A stretch of 64,000 nt of DNA, taken from positions 59,324-123,323 of the forward strand of contig CAYQVB010000086.1 of NCBI GenBank assembly GCA_964420925.1, given 5' to 3'. Under the pieces are notes generated by a model that saw only the letters and a list, made by a program, of their open reading frames with translations, was not told where the DNA came from and ran no database searches. Position 1 is the stretch's first letter. The number at the start of each line of letters is the position of its first letter. Below, piece after piece: positions 9,733 through 18,645 of this stretch. The stretch comes from JAJEAD01 sp964420925. Its GTDB lineage: Bacteria; Pseudomonadota; Gammaproteobacteria; HK1. Made by a program: the position numbers and the translations under genes.

Positions 9733-12075
9733 GTGACGACGCGGACTCAATCGCTCGCGGTGCGCGCGGGTACGATCGCCCTCATCCTTGGTTGGACGCT
9801 GTGCGCCGCAGTCCCCGCCCACTCCCAAGCGGCGGAGTCCGGCGAGCGCGATGGCGGATCGGCAATGTCCGCTGCGCAAATCGAGGCGCTCGTCGAGACG
9901 CTTCGCGACGATGTCGAGCGCGAGAAGCTGGTGCTTCAGCTCGAGGCGTTGCTCGCCGCGCAGAGCGCCGAGGCCGAAGATGCTCCTGCTCCGGGGAGCA
10001 CGGGCGTCGGCGCGACGGCGCTCTCGCTCCTCGCCCGGAAGGTCGAAGCGCTCAACACCCTGGCGAGCGAAGTGGTGCACCATCTCGCTGCGATGCCGGC
10101 GCACACCGCACGCTTCGCGCAAGCGGCGTCCGACCGGGAAGTACGCGCGAGTTGGCTCGATACCGCGCTCGTGCTGCTCCTCATCGTCGGGATCGCATTC
10201 GGCGCCGAGTGGCTCGTGATCCGGTTCTTCACGCGACCGCGCACGCCGCCCGTCGAAGACGATGATGAGGGCGTCGCGCAACGCGCGGTGCGCCTCATCC
10301 AACGCACGCTCATCGACCTGGCGCCGGTCGGCGCCTTCGCGCTCTGCGGCTACGCCGCGCTCGCGGTGGCCGGGGACTCGGCCGAGGCGCGCGTCATCGC
10401 GCTCGTCATCATCAATGCCAATGTCATCGTGCGCGCGGTTTCGGTGCTCGCGCGCATCGTACTGAGGCCGCGGTACTCGATGTTTCGCTTCATCGACCTC
10501 TCCGACGAGAACGCGAACTACGCCTTCTTCTGGGTCCGGCGCCTCACCGTGATCTCGGTCTACGGATTCTTCTCCGTGGAGGCGCTGCCGCTGCTGGGTA
10601 TCGGAGCGGCAGCACACGCGTTCACGCAGAAGCTCGTCGGGTTGTTCATTGCCTCCATGTTCATCGTGCTCGTGCTTCAGAACCGGCGTGCCGTGCACAC
10701 CTGGATCTCGCCCTCGGACTCCACCCGTGCGGGGCAACGCATCCGGCGCGCCTTGGCCGAAGTGTGGCATCTCGTGGCCATCGGCTACGTCGTTGCGGTC
10801 TACCTGGTGTGGGCCATCGAAGCGCCGGGCGGGTTCGAGTTCCTGCTCCACGCCACGGTGGTGACCCTCGTCACCGCGCTCGTCGCCGTCGCGGCTCTTG
10901 CCGGCCTCGACAAGGGCGTAGAGCGCGCCTTTCGCCTGAACGAGGAGACGAGACAGCGCTTCCCGCGTCTCGAGGAACGCGTGAGCCGCTACCGAGGCCG
11001 CATGGAGAGCGCAGCGCGCTTCGTCGTCATCGCCGCCGCCGCGCTCGTGGTGGTCGATGCGTGGGGCCTCGGACCCTTCGACTGGCTCGGGTCCGAGGCC
11101 GGACGTGCGCTCGTCGGGCGCCTCGTCACCGTGGTCGCGGTGGCCGCGCTCGCCCTCGTGGCCTGGGAGATGCTCGGCACCCTGGTCGAGCGCTATCTCG
11201 AGGAACGCGACGAGCAGGGCGAGCTGGTCGAGCGTGGCGCGCGGATCCGCACCTTCCTGCCGCTGGTGCGAAACGTCGTGCGCATCGTGCTGCTCGTGCT
11301 GGTCACGCTGGTCGTGCTCTCCGAGCTCGGCGTCGACATCGGACCGTTGCTCGCCGGCGCCGGCATCGTGGGCCTCGCGGTGAGCTTCGGCGCGCAGAGC
11401 CTGGTGAAGGACGTCATCACCGGATTCTTCATCCTGCTCGAAGACACCATCTCGGTGGGCGACGTGGTCGAGCTCGGAGGCCGCGCCGGCGTGGTCGAGA
11501 GCATGAGCATCCGCTCCATCCGGATGCGCGACCTGAGGGGACACGTCCACACCGTGCCCTTCGGCGAGGTCGCGACGGTGCTCAACATGACCAAGGACTA
11601 TTCCTATGCGTTCATCGAGGCCGGCGTCGCCTATCGGGAGAACGTCGACGACGTCGTCGAGGTGCTGCGGGCCATCGGCGACGAGATGCAAGCCGACGAA
11701 GAGTTCGGTGCGGCCATCCTCGAACCCCTCGAAGTGCTCGGGCTCGACTCCTTCGGCGCCTCCTCGGTCAACATCCGCGTGAGACTGAAGACCGTGCCCA
11801 TGAAGCAGTGGGCGGTGAGACGCGAGTTTCAGCGGCGCATGAAGCGGGCGTTCGACGAGCGCGGAATCGAAATCCCCTTTCCCCACCAGACCGTCTACTT
11901 CGGTGCCGACAAGAGCGGTCGCGCGCCTTCCGCGCGCATCGCGCTCGAGAGGGAGTCGCGCGGAGACGCGGCCGAGGCCTCCGCGACGCCGCCGGAGTAC
12001 TCGGATTCCGAGTTCGAAAGGCTGGCGAGTCTCGGAGCCGAGTCCGGGCAACCGATTCGGCCCGAGCGCAAGTAG
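9733..12075 (+). CDS. Mechanosensitive ion channel, YbiO-like
   Basis: A 780-residue MscS-superfamily protein. The chosen GTG start gives a signal peptide ending near AAVPAHS-QA. It is followed by a periplasmic helical region of about 100 residues, then several membrane helices. The MscS pore and beta domain begins near residue 543 with AGIVGLAVSFGAQSLV, then DVITGFFILLED and ISVGDVVELGG, as in E. coli YbiO (about 740 residues). Such channels open on hypo-osmotic shock and release solutes. The frame is open far upstream, overlapping the divergent phosphate transporter gene, so upstream starts are rejected. No clear ribosome binding site precedes the GTG. A C-terminal tail of about 60 polar residues follows the channel domain. 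Confidence 0.85.
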   Translation: MTTRTQSLAVRAGTIALILGWTLCAAVPAHSQAAESGERDGGSAMSAAQIEALVETLRDDVEREKLVLQLEALLAAQSAEAEDAPAPGSTGVGATALSLLARKVEALNTLASEVVHHLAAMPAHTARFAQAASDREVRASWLDTALVLLLIVGIAFGAEWLVIRFFTRPRTPPVEDDDEGVAQRAVRLIQRTLIDLAPVGAFALCGYAALAVAGDSAEARVIALVIINANVIVRAVSVLARIVLRPRYSMFRFIDLSDENANYAFFWVRRLTVISVYGFFSVEALPLLGIGAAAHAFTQKLVGLFIASMFIVLVLQNRRAVHTWISPSDSTRAGQRIRRALAEVWHLVAIGYVVAVYLVWAIEAPGGFEFLLHATVVTLVTALVAVAALAGLDKGVERAFRLNEETRQRFPRLEERVSRYRGRMESAARFVVIAAAALVVVDAWGLGPFDWLGSEAGRALVGRLVTVVAVAALALVAWEMLGTLVERYLEERDEQGELVERGARIRTFLPLVRNVVRIVLLVLVTLVVLSELGVDIGPLLAGAGIVGLAVSFGAQSLVKDVITGFFILLEDTISVGDVVELGGRAGVVESMSIRSIRMRDLRGHVHTVPFGEVATVLNMTKDYSYAFIEAGVAYRENVDDVVEVLRAIGDEMQADEEFGAAILEPLEVLGLDSFGASSVNIRVRLKTVPMKQWAVRREFQRRMKRAFDERGIEIPFPHQTVYFGADKSGRAPSARIALERESRGDAAEASATPPEYSDSEFERLASLGAESGQPIRPERK

Positions 12076-12156
12076 TGCCCCCAGTGCGCACGGCCCTGCG
12101 CCGGCGGGGAAGCGGGGCGCAGCGCAAAGCACGCAGAGCGCCGCGGCACCCCTCGC

Positions 12157-12504
12157 CTATCGATCGCTCTGCCACAACCTGCGGGTGCGGTATCTCATCG
12201 GGCGTTGCTCGGTGCGCAGGCGCTCGACCTCTTCGAGCAGATCGAGCGCCAGCGCCGCACCGGGCCAGTTCACCCTGAGATCACGCGCGAGCTTCAGCGC
12301 CTTTTGCGCCCGCGTCACCGCGCTGCCCGGGAAGCGCCACTCTGCGGGAATGGCCCCTTTAGGCTCCAGCAGACCTTCTTCGACCATCTCGATCACCAGC
12401 TCGGCATGGACACCGCAGGCGTGGCAAATCTCTCGCAGCGTGAAGACCGCATGTTCGTCGAGAACGGTACCCGCAAGCGCCCGTGCATCGCGTCGATACC
12501 TCAC
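12157..12504 (-). CDS. cbpM: CbpM-like modulator of CbpA
   Basis: A 115-residue protein of the CbpM/MerR-like family, which binds the J-domain of CbpA and blocks both its co-chaperone and DNA-binding activity. The block FTLREICHACGVHAELVIEM is the family's helix-turn-helix-like recognition segment. WRFPGSAVTRAQKALKLARD and WPGAALALDLLEEV match the rest of the family. The GTG start at 12504 lies one base after the cbpA stop, so the two are translationally linked, and the cbpA-cbpM order is the usual one. Confidence 0.88.
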   Translation of the reverse strand: MRYRRDARALAGTVLDEHAVFTLREICHACGVHAELVIEMVEEGLLEPKGAIPAEWRFPGSAVTRAQKALKLARDLRVNWPGAALALDLLEEVERLRTEQRPMRYRTRRLWQSDR

Positions 12505-12505
12505 C

Positions 12506-13450
12506 TCATTTCCTCCCCAGGCCGGCTCTCGGGTCGAAAGCCATCTCTTGTTTCATTCGTTCGTAGAGTGCGCGCTCGCCGCCAGTTTCGGCCTTCGGCG
12601 TGTGGATTTCGAGCACGACATATTGATCGCCGGCGGGCTTGCCGGGCAGACCGCGCCCCTTGAGCCGAAGTCTGGTGCCGGTCTGGGATCCCGGAGGAAC
12701 CTTGAGCTCCACGTTGCCCGCGAGCGTCGGCGTGGTGACCGTTTCGCCAAGGGCGGCTTCCCACGGGGCGACCGGCAGATCCAGGTACACGTCACGACCC
12801 ACGACTTCGAAGAGGCGGTGAGGCTCGAACGCGACTTCCAGATACAGGTCACCGGCCGCCGCGCCGCCGAGGCCGGGCCCACCCTGGCCACCAAGGCGAA
12901 TCCTCTGACCCGGCACGACGCCCTTGGGGATTCTGACGTTCAGAGTGTGCGGCCGGGTGGCCAGCCGACCCTCCTCGTCCAGCTCGGGAAGCGCGAGGGA
13001 AAGCGTGCGGGTTGCGCCGAGGAAGGCGTCTTCGAGCGTGATCTCGACTCGAGCGTGGATGTCCTCGCCCTTCATCCGAAGGTGGGTGTAGCCGCCGCCC
13101 GAGCGCCGGTGTCCGGCGCTGCCGAACAACGCTTCGAAGAAGTCGCTGAACTCGCCGGCATCGGTGTATCCGCCGCCCGTGAACCCGACATCGGCTCCCC
13201 AGTCCGGAGGAGGACGAAACTCCTGACCCGCCTTCCAGTCGGCGCCGAAGCGGTCATAAGCCTCGCGCTTCTCGGGGTCCTTCAGCACCTCATAGGCTTC
13301 CTGGACTTCCTTGAATCGCTCCTCGGCATCCGGCTCCTTGCTCACGTCCGGATGGAACTTGCGCGCGAGGCGTCGATACGAGCGCTTGATCTCATCCGGC
13401 TTGGCGTCTCGCGCGACGCCCATCGTCTCGTAGTAGTCCTTGAACTCCAT
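12506..13450 (-). CDS. cbpA: CbpA-type DnaJ family co-chaperone
   Basis: A 314-residue class II J-protein. The J-domain occupies residues 1-70 with the HPD motif at 33-35, which stimulates the DnaK ATPase. A Gly/Phe-rich linker follows (DVGFTGGGYTDAGEFSDFFEALFG), then two C-terminal beta domains (VEITLEDAFLG, IPKGVVPGQRIRLGGQG, LKGRGLPG), with no zinc-finger cysteines. The ATG at 13450 starts MEFKDYYE, the usual CbpA beginning, and has a GGACGGCGGA purine stretch before it; an ATG five codons upstream is less likely. It is followed at once by its modulator cbpM. Confidence 0.9.
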   Translation of the reverse strand: MEFKDYYETMGVARDAKPDEIKRSYRRLARKFHPDVSKEPDAEERFKEVQEAYEVLKDPEKREAYDRFGADWKAGQEFRPPPDWGADVGFTGGGYTDAGEFSDFFEALFGSAGHRRSGGGYTHLRMKGEDIHARVEITLEDAFLGATRTLSLALPELDEEGRLATRPHTLNVRIPKGVVPGQRIRLGGQGGPGLGGAAAGDLYLEVAFEPHRLFEVVGRDVYLDLPVAPWEAALGETVTTPTLAGNVELKVPPGSQTGTRLRLKGRGLPGKPAGDQYVVLEIHTPKAETGGERALYERMKQEMAFDPRAGLGRK

Positions 13451-13881
13451 TCCGCCGTCCCTCACCTGCCGGGTTCAGCGACGCTTTCGGGGCACGGCCC
13501 GCGGCGCACTCGGCGTCTGCCGGTTCGGCGCGCGAGTGCCGCGCGATATCCATCCCGCCCGACACCCGGGCACCCGTCCAATGCTCCCGGCACGTGATCC
13601 GACAACAAGATGGATTCGTTCGCCGGCGATTCAAGAGTGCCGGGCGGTTCAGACATCACTTGCGCACCATGTGGCGCTGGTGGCTCCGTCGCGTGCGGTC
13701 AACACCCGCGGTACGGCTGATGTCGGTGTTCGGCGACCAGGGTCGCACCGTGCGTGCGCTCGACATCGATTCCATGACGGCGGATGATTCCGAACCGACC
13801 GGGCGTGCATGCAACCGTGCGTTGACCAACCCGTGAGCGCCGGCTTGCAGGACTCCCGGTGAGCGTCCTCCGAGGAACCCC
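13451..13881. other. Intergenic region, 431 bases, no gene recognised
   Basis: Divergent spacer between cbpA (minus strand) and the small MscS-like gene (plus strand). Short frames exist on both strands, but none has recognisable family motifs or a ribosome binding site. It must contain the promoters of both flanking operons; no sigma-70 site stood out on reading. Confidence 0.5.
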
Positions 13882-14742
13882 ATGCAACAGGAAGAGAACG
13901 GCTCGGCCTGGCGCGCGACCTACGACATCTGGCTCGCGGCCCTGGACAACACCTATCGAGAGCTGGTCGAAGCGGCTGCCGCCTTCGTACCCGGCCTTAT
14001 TGGAGCCGCGCTGCTCCTCGTAGGTGGCTGGCTCACCGCCACCTTGCTTCGGGCCGCGATAGTGCGCTTTGGCACTGGAATCGACCGCATGTTCTACGCG
14101 GCGCGCCATCGCTTCGGCCAATCGCAGATGGAGCTTCGCTGGCCGATCTCTCGGGTTTTGAGCCACACGGTCTACTGGCTGGTCATCGTGTTCTTCCTCG
14201 CCGCGACCGCCAGGGTACTCGGTCTGCCGGGTCTCGCGGAGCTCTTCGGGCAAATCCTGCTCTATCTGCCCTTGCTCATGGTGTGGGCAGGGGCAGGGTT
14301 TGTCCTCTACATGGCGAGCGGTCTGGCCGCCGACGCGATGGCGGCCGCTGCGCGCTCGGCGGGCCTTGCCAATGCCCGCCTGCTCGGGCGCCTGGTGAGG
14401 GTGATTGTCCTCGCCTTCACCGGGATCATCGTCGCCAGCCAGATCGGCATCGACGTCACGCTGCTGGTCAACGTGGCGTCGATTGCGGCCGCGGTGCTCC
14501 TCGGTGGAGCCGCCCTCGCCTTCGGTATCGGGGCAGGCGGGGTGGCCGGCAATTTCATTGCCGCCCACTCGGTGCGCCAGAACTATCGGGTGGGTCAACG
14601 CGTGACGGTGGGGCACTTCGAGGGCGAGATCCTGGAGTTTACGCGCGGGGCGGTGATTCTCGATGCCGAGCAGGGTCGTACCATGGTGCCGGCGCGGCTC
14701 TTCGTCGAGCAGGTGTCGGTGCTCGTGGACCGAGACGGCTGA
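13882..14742 (+). CDS. Small MscS-like / TM-helix repeat channel protein
   Basis: A 286-residue membrane protein with about five hydrophobic helices. It has the architecture of small mechanosensitive-channel-like proteins: an early helix (FVPGLIGAALLLVGGWL), a Gly/Ala-rich helix near residues 190-225 (LLVNVASIAAAVLLGGAALAF), then a short beta domain (VGQRVTVGHFEGEILEF, GRTMVPARLFVEQVSVLV) that resembles the MscS SH3-like domain but is truncated. It starts the operon with the two MgtE-type genes: its stop at 14740-14742 is one base before the next ATG. The context suggests a role in ion or magnesium homeostasis; channel activity is inferred from the fold only. Confidence 0.7.
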   Translation: MQQEENGSAWRATYDIWLAALDNTYRELVEAAAAFVPGLIGAALLLVGGWLTATLLRAAIVRFGTGIDRMFYAARHRFGQSQMELRWPISRVLSHTVYWLVIVFFLAATARVLGLPGLAELFGQILLYLPLLMVWAGAGFVLYMASGLAADAMAAAARSAGLANARLLGRLVRVIVLAFTGIIVASQIGIDVTLLVNVASIAAAVLLGGAALAFGIGAGGVAGNFIAAHSVRQNYRVGQRVTVGHFEGEILEFTRGAVILDAEQGRTMVPARLFVEQVSVLVDRDG

Positions 14743-14743
14743 G

Positions 14744-15571
14744 ATGCTCGGTCCCATCGCATCGCAATTCATCGAACGTTGTCCTGCCGATGCGGCCCGC
14801 GTTCTGGAAACGGCGGCGCCCGAAGTCGTCGCGGAGACCCTCGAGGCCCTGCCGGCCACGGTCGGCGCGCCGCTGCTGCGGGCCATGATCCCGCACGCCG
14901 CGGCAAACGGCCTCGGGCACCTCGCGCCGGATGCGGCGGCGGCGCTGGTGGCGAACCTCCCCGTCGAGGTGGCGGCGGCGCTCCTGCTGCGTCTGGAGTC
15001 GGGCAAGCGCGGCGTACTGGTCAACGCATTGCCGGCGAAGCTGTCGGTAGCGTTGCGCCTGGTGCTGCGTTTTCCGGCCGGCAGCGTCGGATCGCTCATC
15101 GACCCCCGGGTGGTGACGCTTCGCTCGCAGACCCGCATCGGTGAGGCGGCCGAGATAGCAAGGCGCGCTCCCGAGTTGCTGCGCAAGTACCTCTACGTGC
15201 TCGACGAGGCGCAGCACCTCACCGGGGTGGTGGATGCGCGCCAGTGCGTGATCCAGGAACCCGATCGGCTGATCGGCACCCTCGAGCAGAAGGAGCCGAT
15301 AGCGCTGCGGGCGCGGGCGAGCCTTCGGGAATCGAGCCTCATGCCCGCCTGGGAGCGCTTCGCGATCCTGCCCGTGACCGACCATCGGAGCGTCTTTCTG
15401 GGGGTCGTACGCCGGGTGAGCGTGTTCCAGGCGCTGGCGGCTCAGGGCGCATCGGCTCCAAAGGAGGATCTGGTGGAGCTGAGCGATCTGGCCCTTGCTC
15501 TCGCTGACCTGTACTGGAGCACGGCAGGTGGACTGTTCGTCGGGGCGTTGAACGAGGAGCAACCCCGCTGA
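14744..15571 (+). CDS. MgtE N-domain plus CBS-like protein lacking the membrane domain
   Basis: A 275-residue soluble protein. Residues 1-110 are an alpha-helical superhelix of the MgtE-N type (ERCPADAARVLETAAPEVVAETLEALP, LVANLPVEVAAALLLRLESGKR). Residues 110-250 look like a CBS pair (VGSLIDPRVVTLRSQTRIGEA, LYVLDEAQHLTGVVDARQ, RFAILPVTDHRSVFLGVVRR). In MgtE these domains form the cytosolic magnesium sensor, but here no transmembrane part follows. The ATG at 14744 directly follows the stop of the upstream gene. It sits between an MscS-like gene and a complete mgtE, so it may be a regulatory partner of that transporter; this is inference. Confidence 0.75.
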   Translation: MLGPIASQFIERCPADAARVLETAAPEVVAETLEALPATVGAPLLRAMIPHAAANGLGHLAPDAAAALVANLPVEVAAALLLRLESGKRGVLVNALPAKLSVALRLVLRFPAGSVGSLIDPRVVTLRSQTRIGEAAEIARRAPELLRKYLYVLDEAQHLTGVVDARQCVIQEPDRLIGTLEQKEPIALRARASLRESSLMPAWERFAILPVTDHRSVFLGVVRRVSVFQALAAQGASAPKEDLVELSDLALALADLYWSTAGGLFVGALNEEQPR

Positions 15572-15595
15572 GTCTTCATCACCAGGATCAGGGTT

Positions 15596-16915
15596 ATGAC
15601 CGGCAATGTCACCAACACCATGTTCGATGTCGAGCGGCGCCTCGAGCTCGAGTTCTTCTCACAGCATCCCGCCGCATCGATCGGCCCCCTCGAGCAGATG
15701 GAGACTTCGGCACTGGTCGACACCTTCGGGCGCCAACCGATCGAGGCGATGCTGCCGGTGTGGGAACGGCTGTCTCCGGACGTGAGCGAGAGGTTGCTGG
15801 AACTACTGCCCGAAGCGATCGTGGTCGAGACCCTGCGAAGGCTCGACCCGCTCCAGCTCGTACGCCTGCTCGCCGGGCTCGACGAGGGCGAGCGCGAGCG
15901 GCTGCTGGCGCCGGTGGGGGAGCGTACCGCGAAGGAGGTGCGCTCCGTGCTGCTCTACCCGCCCGACCGTGCCGGTGCCCTGATGGATCCTCGAGCGCGA
16001 CTGTTCCGGCAGAGCAGCACGGTCGCCGAGGTGCTGGCACGGCTGCGACAGGATCGCCGGCCCGGGCGCTCCGGCTTCTTCGTGGTGGACGCAGACAACC
16101 GGCTCGTCGGGTGGGTGGAGATGCAGACGCTGGCGCTGGCCGAACCCGGCGAGTGCGTCGGTGACCTCGTCAGCGAGGTCCGGGCTTTCGTCAATCCCAT
16201 GGACACGCGCGACGAGGCAGGGGAGAAGATGGATGAGCATCGCCTGTCGGAGCTGGCGGTGCTCGACCTCGAAGGCCGGTTGGTCGGGGTCATACGCCAC
16301 GCCGCCATGGTGGAGGCGGAACGCGAGCGTGCGAGCGTCGGCATCCAGACCATGGTGGGGGTGAGCAGGGATGAACGCGCTACGTCGAGCGTTTCCTTCG
16401 CGGTGCGAAAGCGCTTGCCCTGGCTTCAGATCAACCTGGTCACCGCGTTCGTCGCCGCTGCGGTGGTGGGGCTCTTCGAGGACACCATCGCGCGCTTCAC
16501 CGCGCTGGCGGTGCTGCTCCCCGTCGTGGCGGGCCAGTCGGGCAACACCGGAGCGCAGGCGCTCGCGGTCACGATGCGCGGGCTGACCCTGCGCGAGATC
16601 CGCGCCGCCCAGTGGCCGCGCGTGGTGCTCAAGGAGGCGAACGTCGGGTTCTGGAACGGCGCGCTCGTGGCGGTCACCACCGCACTCGGCGTCGTTGTGT
16701 GGAGCGGTTCGTACGGGCTCGGCGTGATCATCGCGTCCTCGATGGTGCTCTCGGTGATCGTGGCCGGCATCGCCGGCGCCGCGATTCCGATCGTGCTGAT
16801 CGCGCTCGGCCAGGACCCTGCGCAATCATCGTCGATTGTCCTCACCACCGTTACCGACGTCGCCGCGTTTCTCAGCTTCCTCGGCATCGCGACGCTGCTC
16901 GCCGGGCTGATATAG
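15596..16915 (+). CDS. mgtE: MgtE magnesium transporter
   Basis: A 439-residue protein with the full MgtE layout. An N-terminal helical domain (LSPDVSERLLELLPEAIVVETLRRLDP) is followed by a CBS pair (AGALMDPRARLFRQSSTVAEVLARLR, GFFVVDADNRLVGWVEM, LSELAVLDLEGRLVGVIRH). Five membrane helices begin near residue 280, with the pore-lining region around LLPVVAGQSGNTGAQALAV. The GQSGNTGAQA segment is the selectivity signature of the family. The protein imports Mg2+ down its electrochemical gradient, and the cytosolic domains close the pore when Mg2+ is plentiful. It is the third gene of a three-gene unit. Confidence 0.9.
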   Translation: MTGNVTNTMFDVERRLELEFFSQHPAASIGPLEQMETSALVDTFGRQPIEAMLPVWERLSPDVSERLLELLPEAIVVETLRRLDPLQLVRLLAGLDEGERERLLAPVGERTAKEVRSVLLYPPDRAGALMDPRARLFRQSSTVAEVLARLRQDRRPGRSGFFVVDADNRLVGWVEMQTLALAEPGECVGDLVSEVRAFVNPMDTRDEAGEKMDEHRLSELAVLDLEGRLVGVIRHAAMVEAERERASVGIQTMVGVSRDERATSSVSFAVRKRLPWLQINLVTAFVAAAVVGLFEDTIARFTALAVLLPVVAGQSGNTGAQALAVTMRGLTLREIRAAQWPRVVLKEANVGFWNGALVAVTTALGVVVWSGSYGLGVIIASSMVLSVIVAGIAGAAIPIVLIALGQDPAQSSSIVLTTVTDVAAFLSFLGIATLLAGLI

Positions 16916-17089
16916 CCATGCCTTGCGGGACCGGTGTGGAAACTGCGTAGCCCGGTTCCGTCGATTTCGTTGGTCTCGATTGGGTCCTTCACCCCTCTCG
17001 CGGCACCCATGTCGACGAGCAGGATTCGGCCCGTAGCGAGCGGAAGCTCGTGCCCGCCCTTCACGGACCGAGCGCCCGCCGCCGTCGCT

Positions 17090-18181
17090 TCATCGCACGC
17101 CGGTATCTCCGTCCGACGGTTCCGCCGTCCCGTGGCTGCTGAGGGCCTGCATGACGATGCTTCGGTCGATCTCGCCCACCGGCCGGTCGTCGGCATCCAC
17201 CACCGGCAGCGGTGCATCGGTGTCCGCGAGCCAATCGGTCAGGCGGTCGAGCTTCGTGCCGGCGGCCACCCGGACGCCTTCCGCGAAGCGCGCCCGCGCT
17301 GCCGGGGACACCCCGGCGCGCATCACCTTGCCGGCGCTCAGCACCTTGTATCGCGGGACGTCTTCGGTGAAATCGCGGACGTAGTCGTCGGCCGGCGCGA
17401 TCACAATCTCCTCCGGCGTGCCAATCTGCCGGATCTCTCCGTCCTTCATCACCGCGATGTGGTCTCCCATCTTGATCGCTTCCAGGAAGTCATGGGTGAT
17501 GAACACCATGGTCTTCCTCATGGTGGACTGAAGGGCGAGCAGCTCGTCCTGCATCTCGCGCCGGATGAGCGGGTCGAGCGCCGAGAAGGGCTCGTCGAAG
17601 ATCAGGATCTCGGGGTCCACCGCCATCGCCCGGGCGAGCCCCACGCGTTGCTGCATGCCGCCCGAGAGCTCCCGGGGATAGTTGTCTTCCCAGCCGGAAA
17701 GCCCCACCAGCTCCAGCACCTCCATCGCCTTGACCATGCGCTGCCCCCGATTGTCTCCTCGCACCTCCAGGCCGAAGGCGACGTTGTCCACCACCGTGCG
17801 GTGGGAGAAGAGGCCGAAGTTCTGGAACACCATGCTCATCCGGTGGCGGCGTAGCTCCGTCAGCTCCGCCTCCGTCATCCCGACGACGTCCCGGTCGTCG
17901 ATACGTACTTCCCCGCTCGTAGGCTCGATCAGGCGCGTGATGCAGCGCACCAGGGTCGACTTGCCGGAGCCGGACAGGCCCATCACCACGAAGGTCTCAC
18001 CCTCGTTGACCCGGAACGAGACATCCCTGACCGCGATCACGTGGCCGGTGCGCTCCTGGATCTCCTCCCGGTCCGCCGAAGCGTCGAGTGTCGGGCGCAG
18101 TCGCTCCGGGTGGGGGCCGAAGATCTTCCACAGGTTCCGGCAGACGACCTTGGCGCTGCCGCGGCTGCCCGTTGTTCGCAT
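17090..18181 (-). CDS. proV: Glycine betaine/proline-type ABC importer ATPase
   Basis: A 363-residue ATPase of the ProV/OpuAA family. Walker A is GLSGSGKST at 68-76, the signature LSGGMQQR at 172-179, Walker B ILIFDEP at 192-198, and the H-loop lies in VFITHDFLEA. The N-terminal CRNLWKIFGPHPER is typical of ProV. After residue 270 there is a regulatory region with only one clear CBS repeat (PLPVVDADDRPVGEIDRSI), shorter than the two CBS repeats of classical ProV. The gene is divergent from proW and proX rather than cotranscribed with them. Compatible-solute transport is the family role; the exact ligand is not visible. Confidence 0.88.
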   Translation of the reverse strand: MRTTGSRGSAKVVCRNLWKIFGPHPERLRPTLDASADREEIQERTGHVIAVRDVSFRVNEGETFVVMGLSGSGKSTLVRCITRLIEPTSGEVRIDDRDVVGMTEAELTELRRHRMSMVFQNFGLFSHRTVVDNVAFGLEVRGDNRGQRMVKAMEVLELVGLSGWEDNYPRELSGGMQQRVGLARAMAVDPEILIFDEPFSALDPLIRREMQDELLALQSTMRKTMVFITHDFLEAIKMGDHIAVMKDGEIRQIGTPEEIVIAPADDYVRDFTEDVPRYKVLSAGKVMRAGVSPAARARFAEGVRVAAGTKLDRLTDWLADTDAPLPVVDADDRPVGEIDRSIVMQALSSHGTAEPSDGDTGVR

Positions 18182-18489
18182 TCACCGATCCTCCGACGAA
18201 GCGGCGCCATCATCGGAAACGGGGCGGGGAAGAATCAAGCTGCCTCGGGTGTGAGAACCACGCGGCAAAGGGCGTCCCCACTGCGCTTCCGGACCGCTCG
18301 AACCCTTGGGCGATGCAAGCCGTTGTTTCAGTGGTACTCAGCACGAGCGGTGCTCGAGCGGCAACGTCCGCCGCGCATGTGCGGAAGCGGTTCCCGCTCG
18401 CTGCGCGGACTGCTGTTCCGCCGCGCCCGCGGGTCATTGCATTGTCGTACGGAGTGAAGGATGCAACTTGGGGCCACAGGTGGCGGATA
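18182..18489. other. Intergenic region, 308 bases
   Basis: Spacer between the divergent proV and proW genes, upstream of the antitoxin remnant. No protein family was recognised in any frame and no clear promoter hexamers stood out. It probably contains the proV promoter. Confidence 0.4.
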
Positions 18490-18618
18490 ATGACGAAATT
18501 CCTCTACTGGGATCGCAAGCGTGACATGAACGTGATGAACGGAACGAGGCCGGTGCATCCGGGTGACGTCTTGCGCGAAGAACTCGAAAGGCGGGACACG
18601 CCGGGACGCGCCGGCTGA
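18490..18618 (+). pseudogene. HigA-like antitoxin remnant
   Basis: A short frame whose end, from the ATG at 18535, reads MNGTRPVHPGDVLREELE before diverging and stopping at 18618. This segment is the N-terminal signature of HigA/VapI-type addiction-module antidotes, which normally run to about 95 residues with an XRE helix-turn-helix. Only about 28 residues remain and the DNA-binding domain is gone. Just upstream, HRWRIMTKFLYWDR vaguely resembles the end of a HigB toxin, but this is weak. It looks like a decayed toxin-antitoxin locus left between the two halves of the betaine transporter. Confidence 0.6.
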
Positions 18619-18645
18619 GCGTTCGCACCGCGCCCGAGGGGAACG

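Noticed and set aside
8119..12132. A 1337-codon open frame on the minus strand
   Set aside because: It runs antisense to the mechanosensitive channel and in another frame of the Na/Pi cotransporter gene; its peptide is rich in Arg, His and Glu with no motifs. It is a high-GC shadow.
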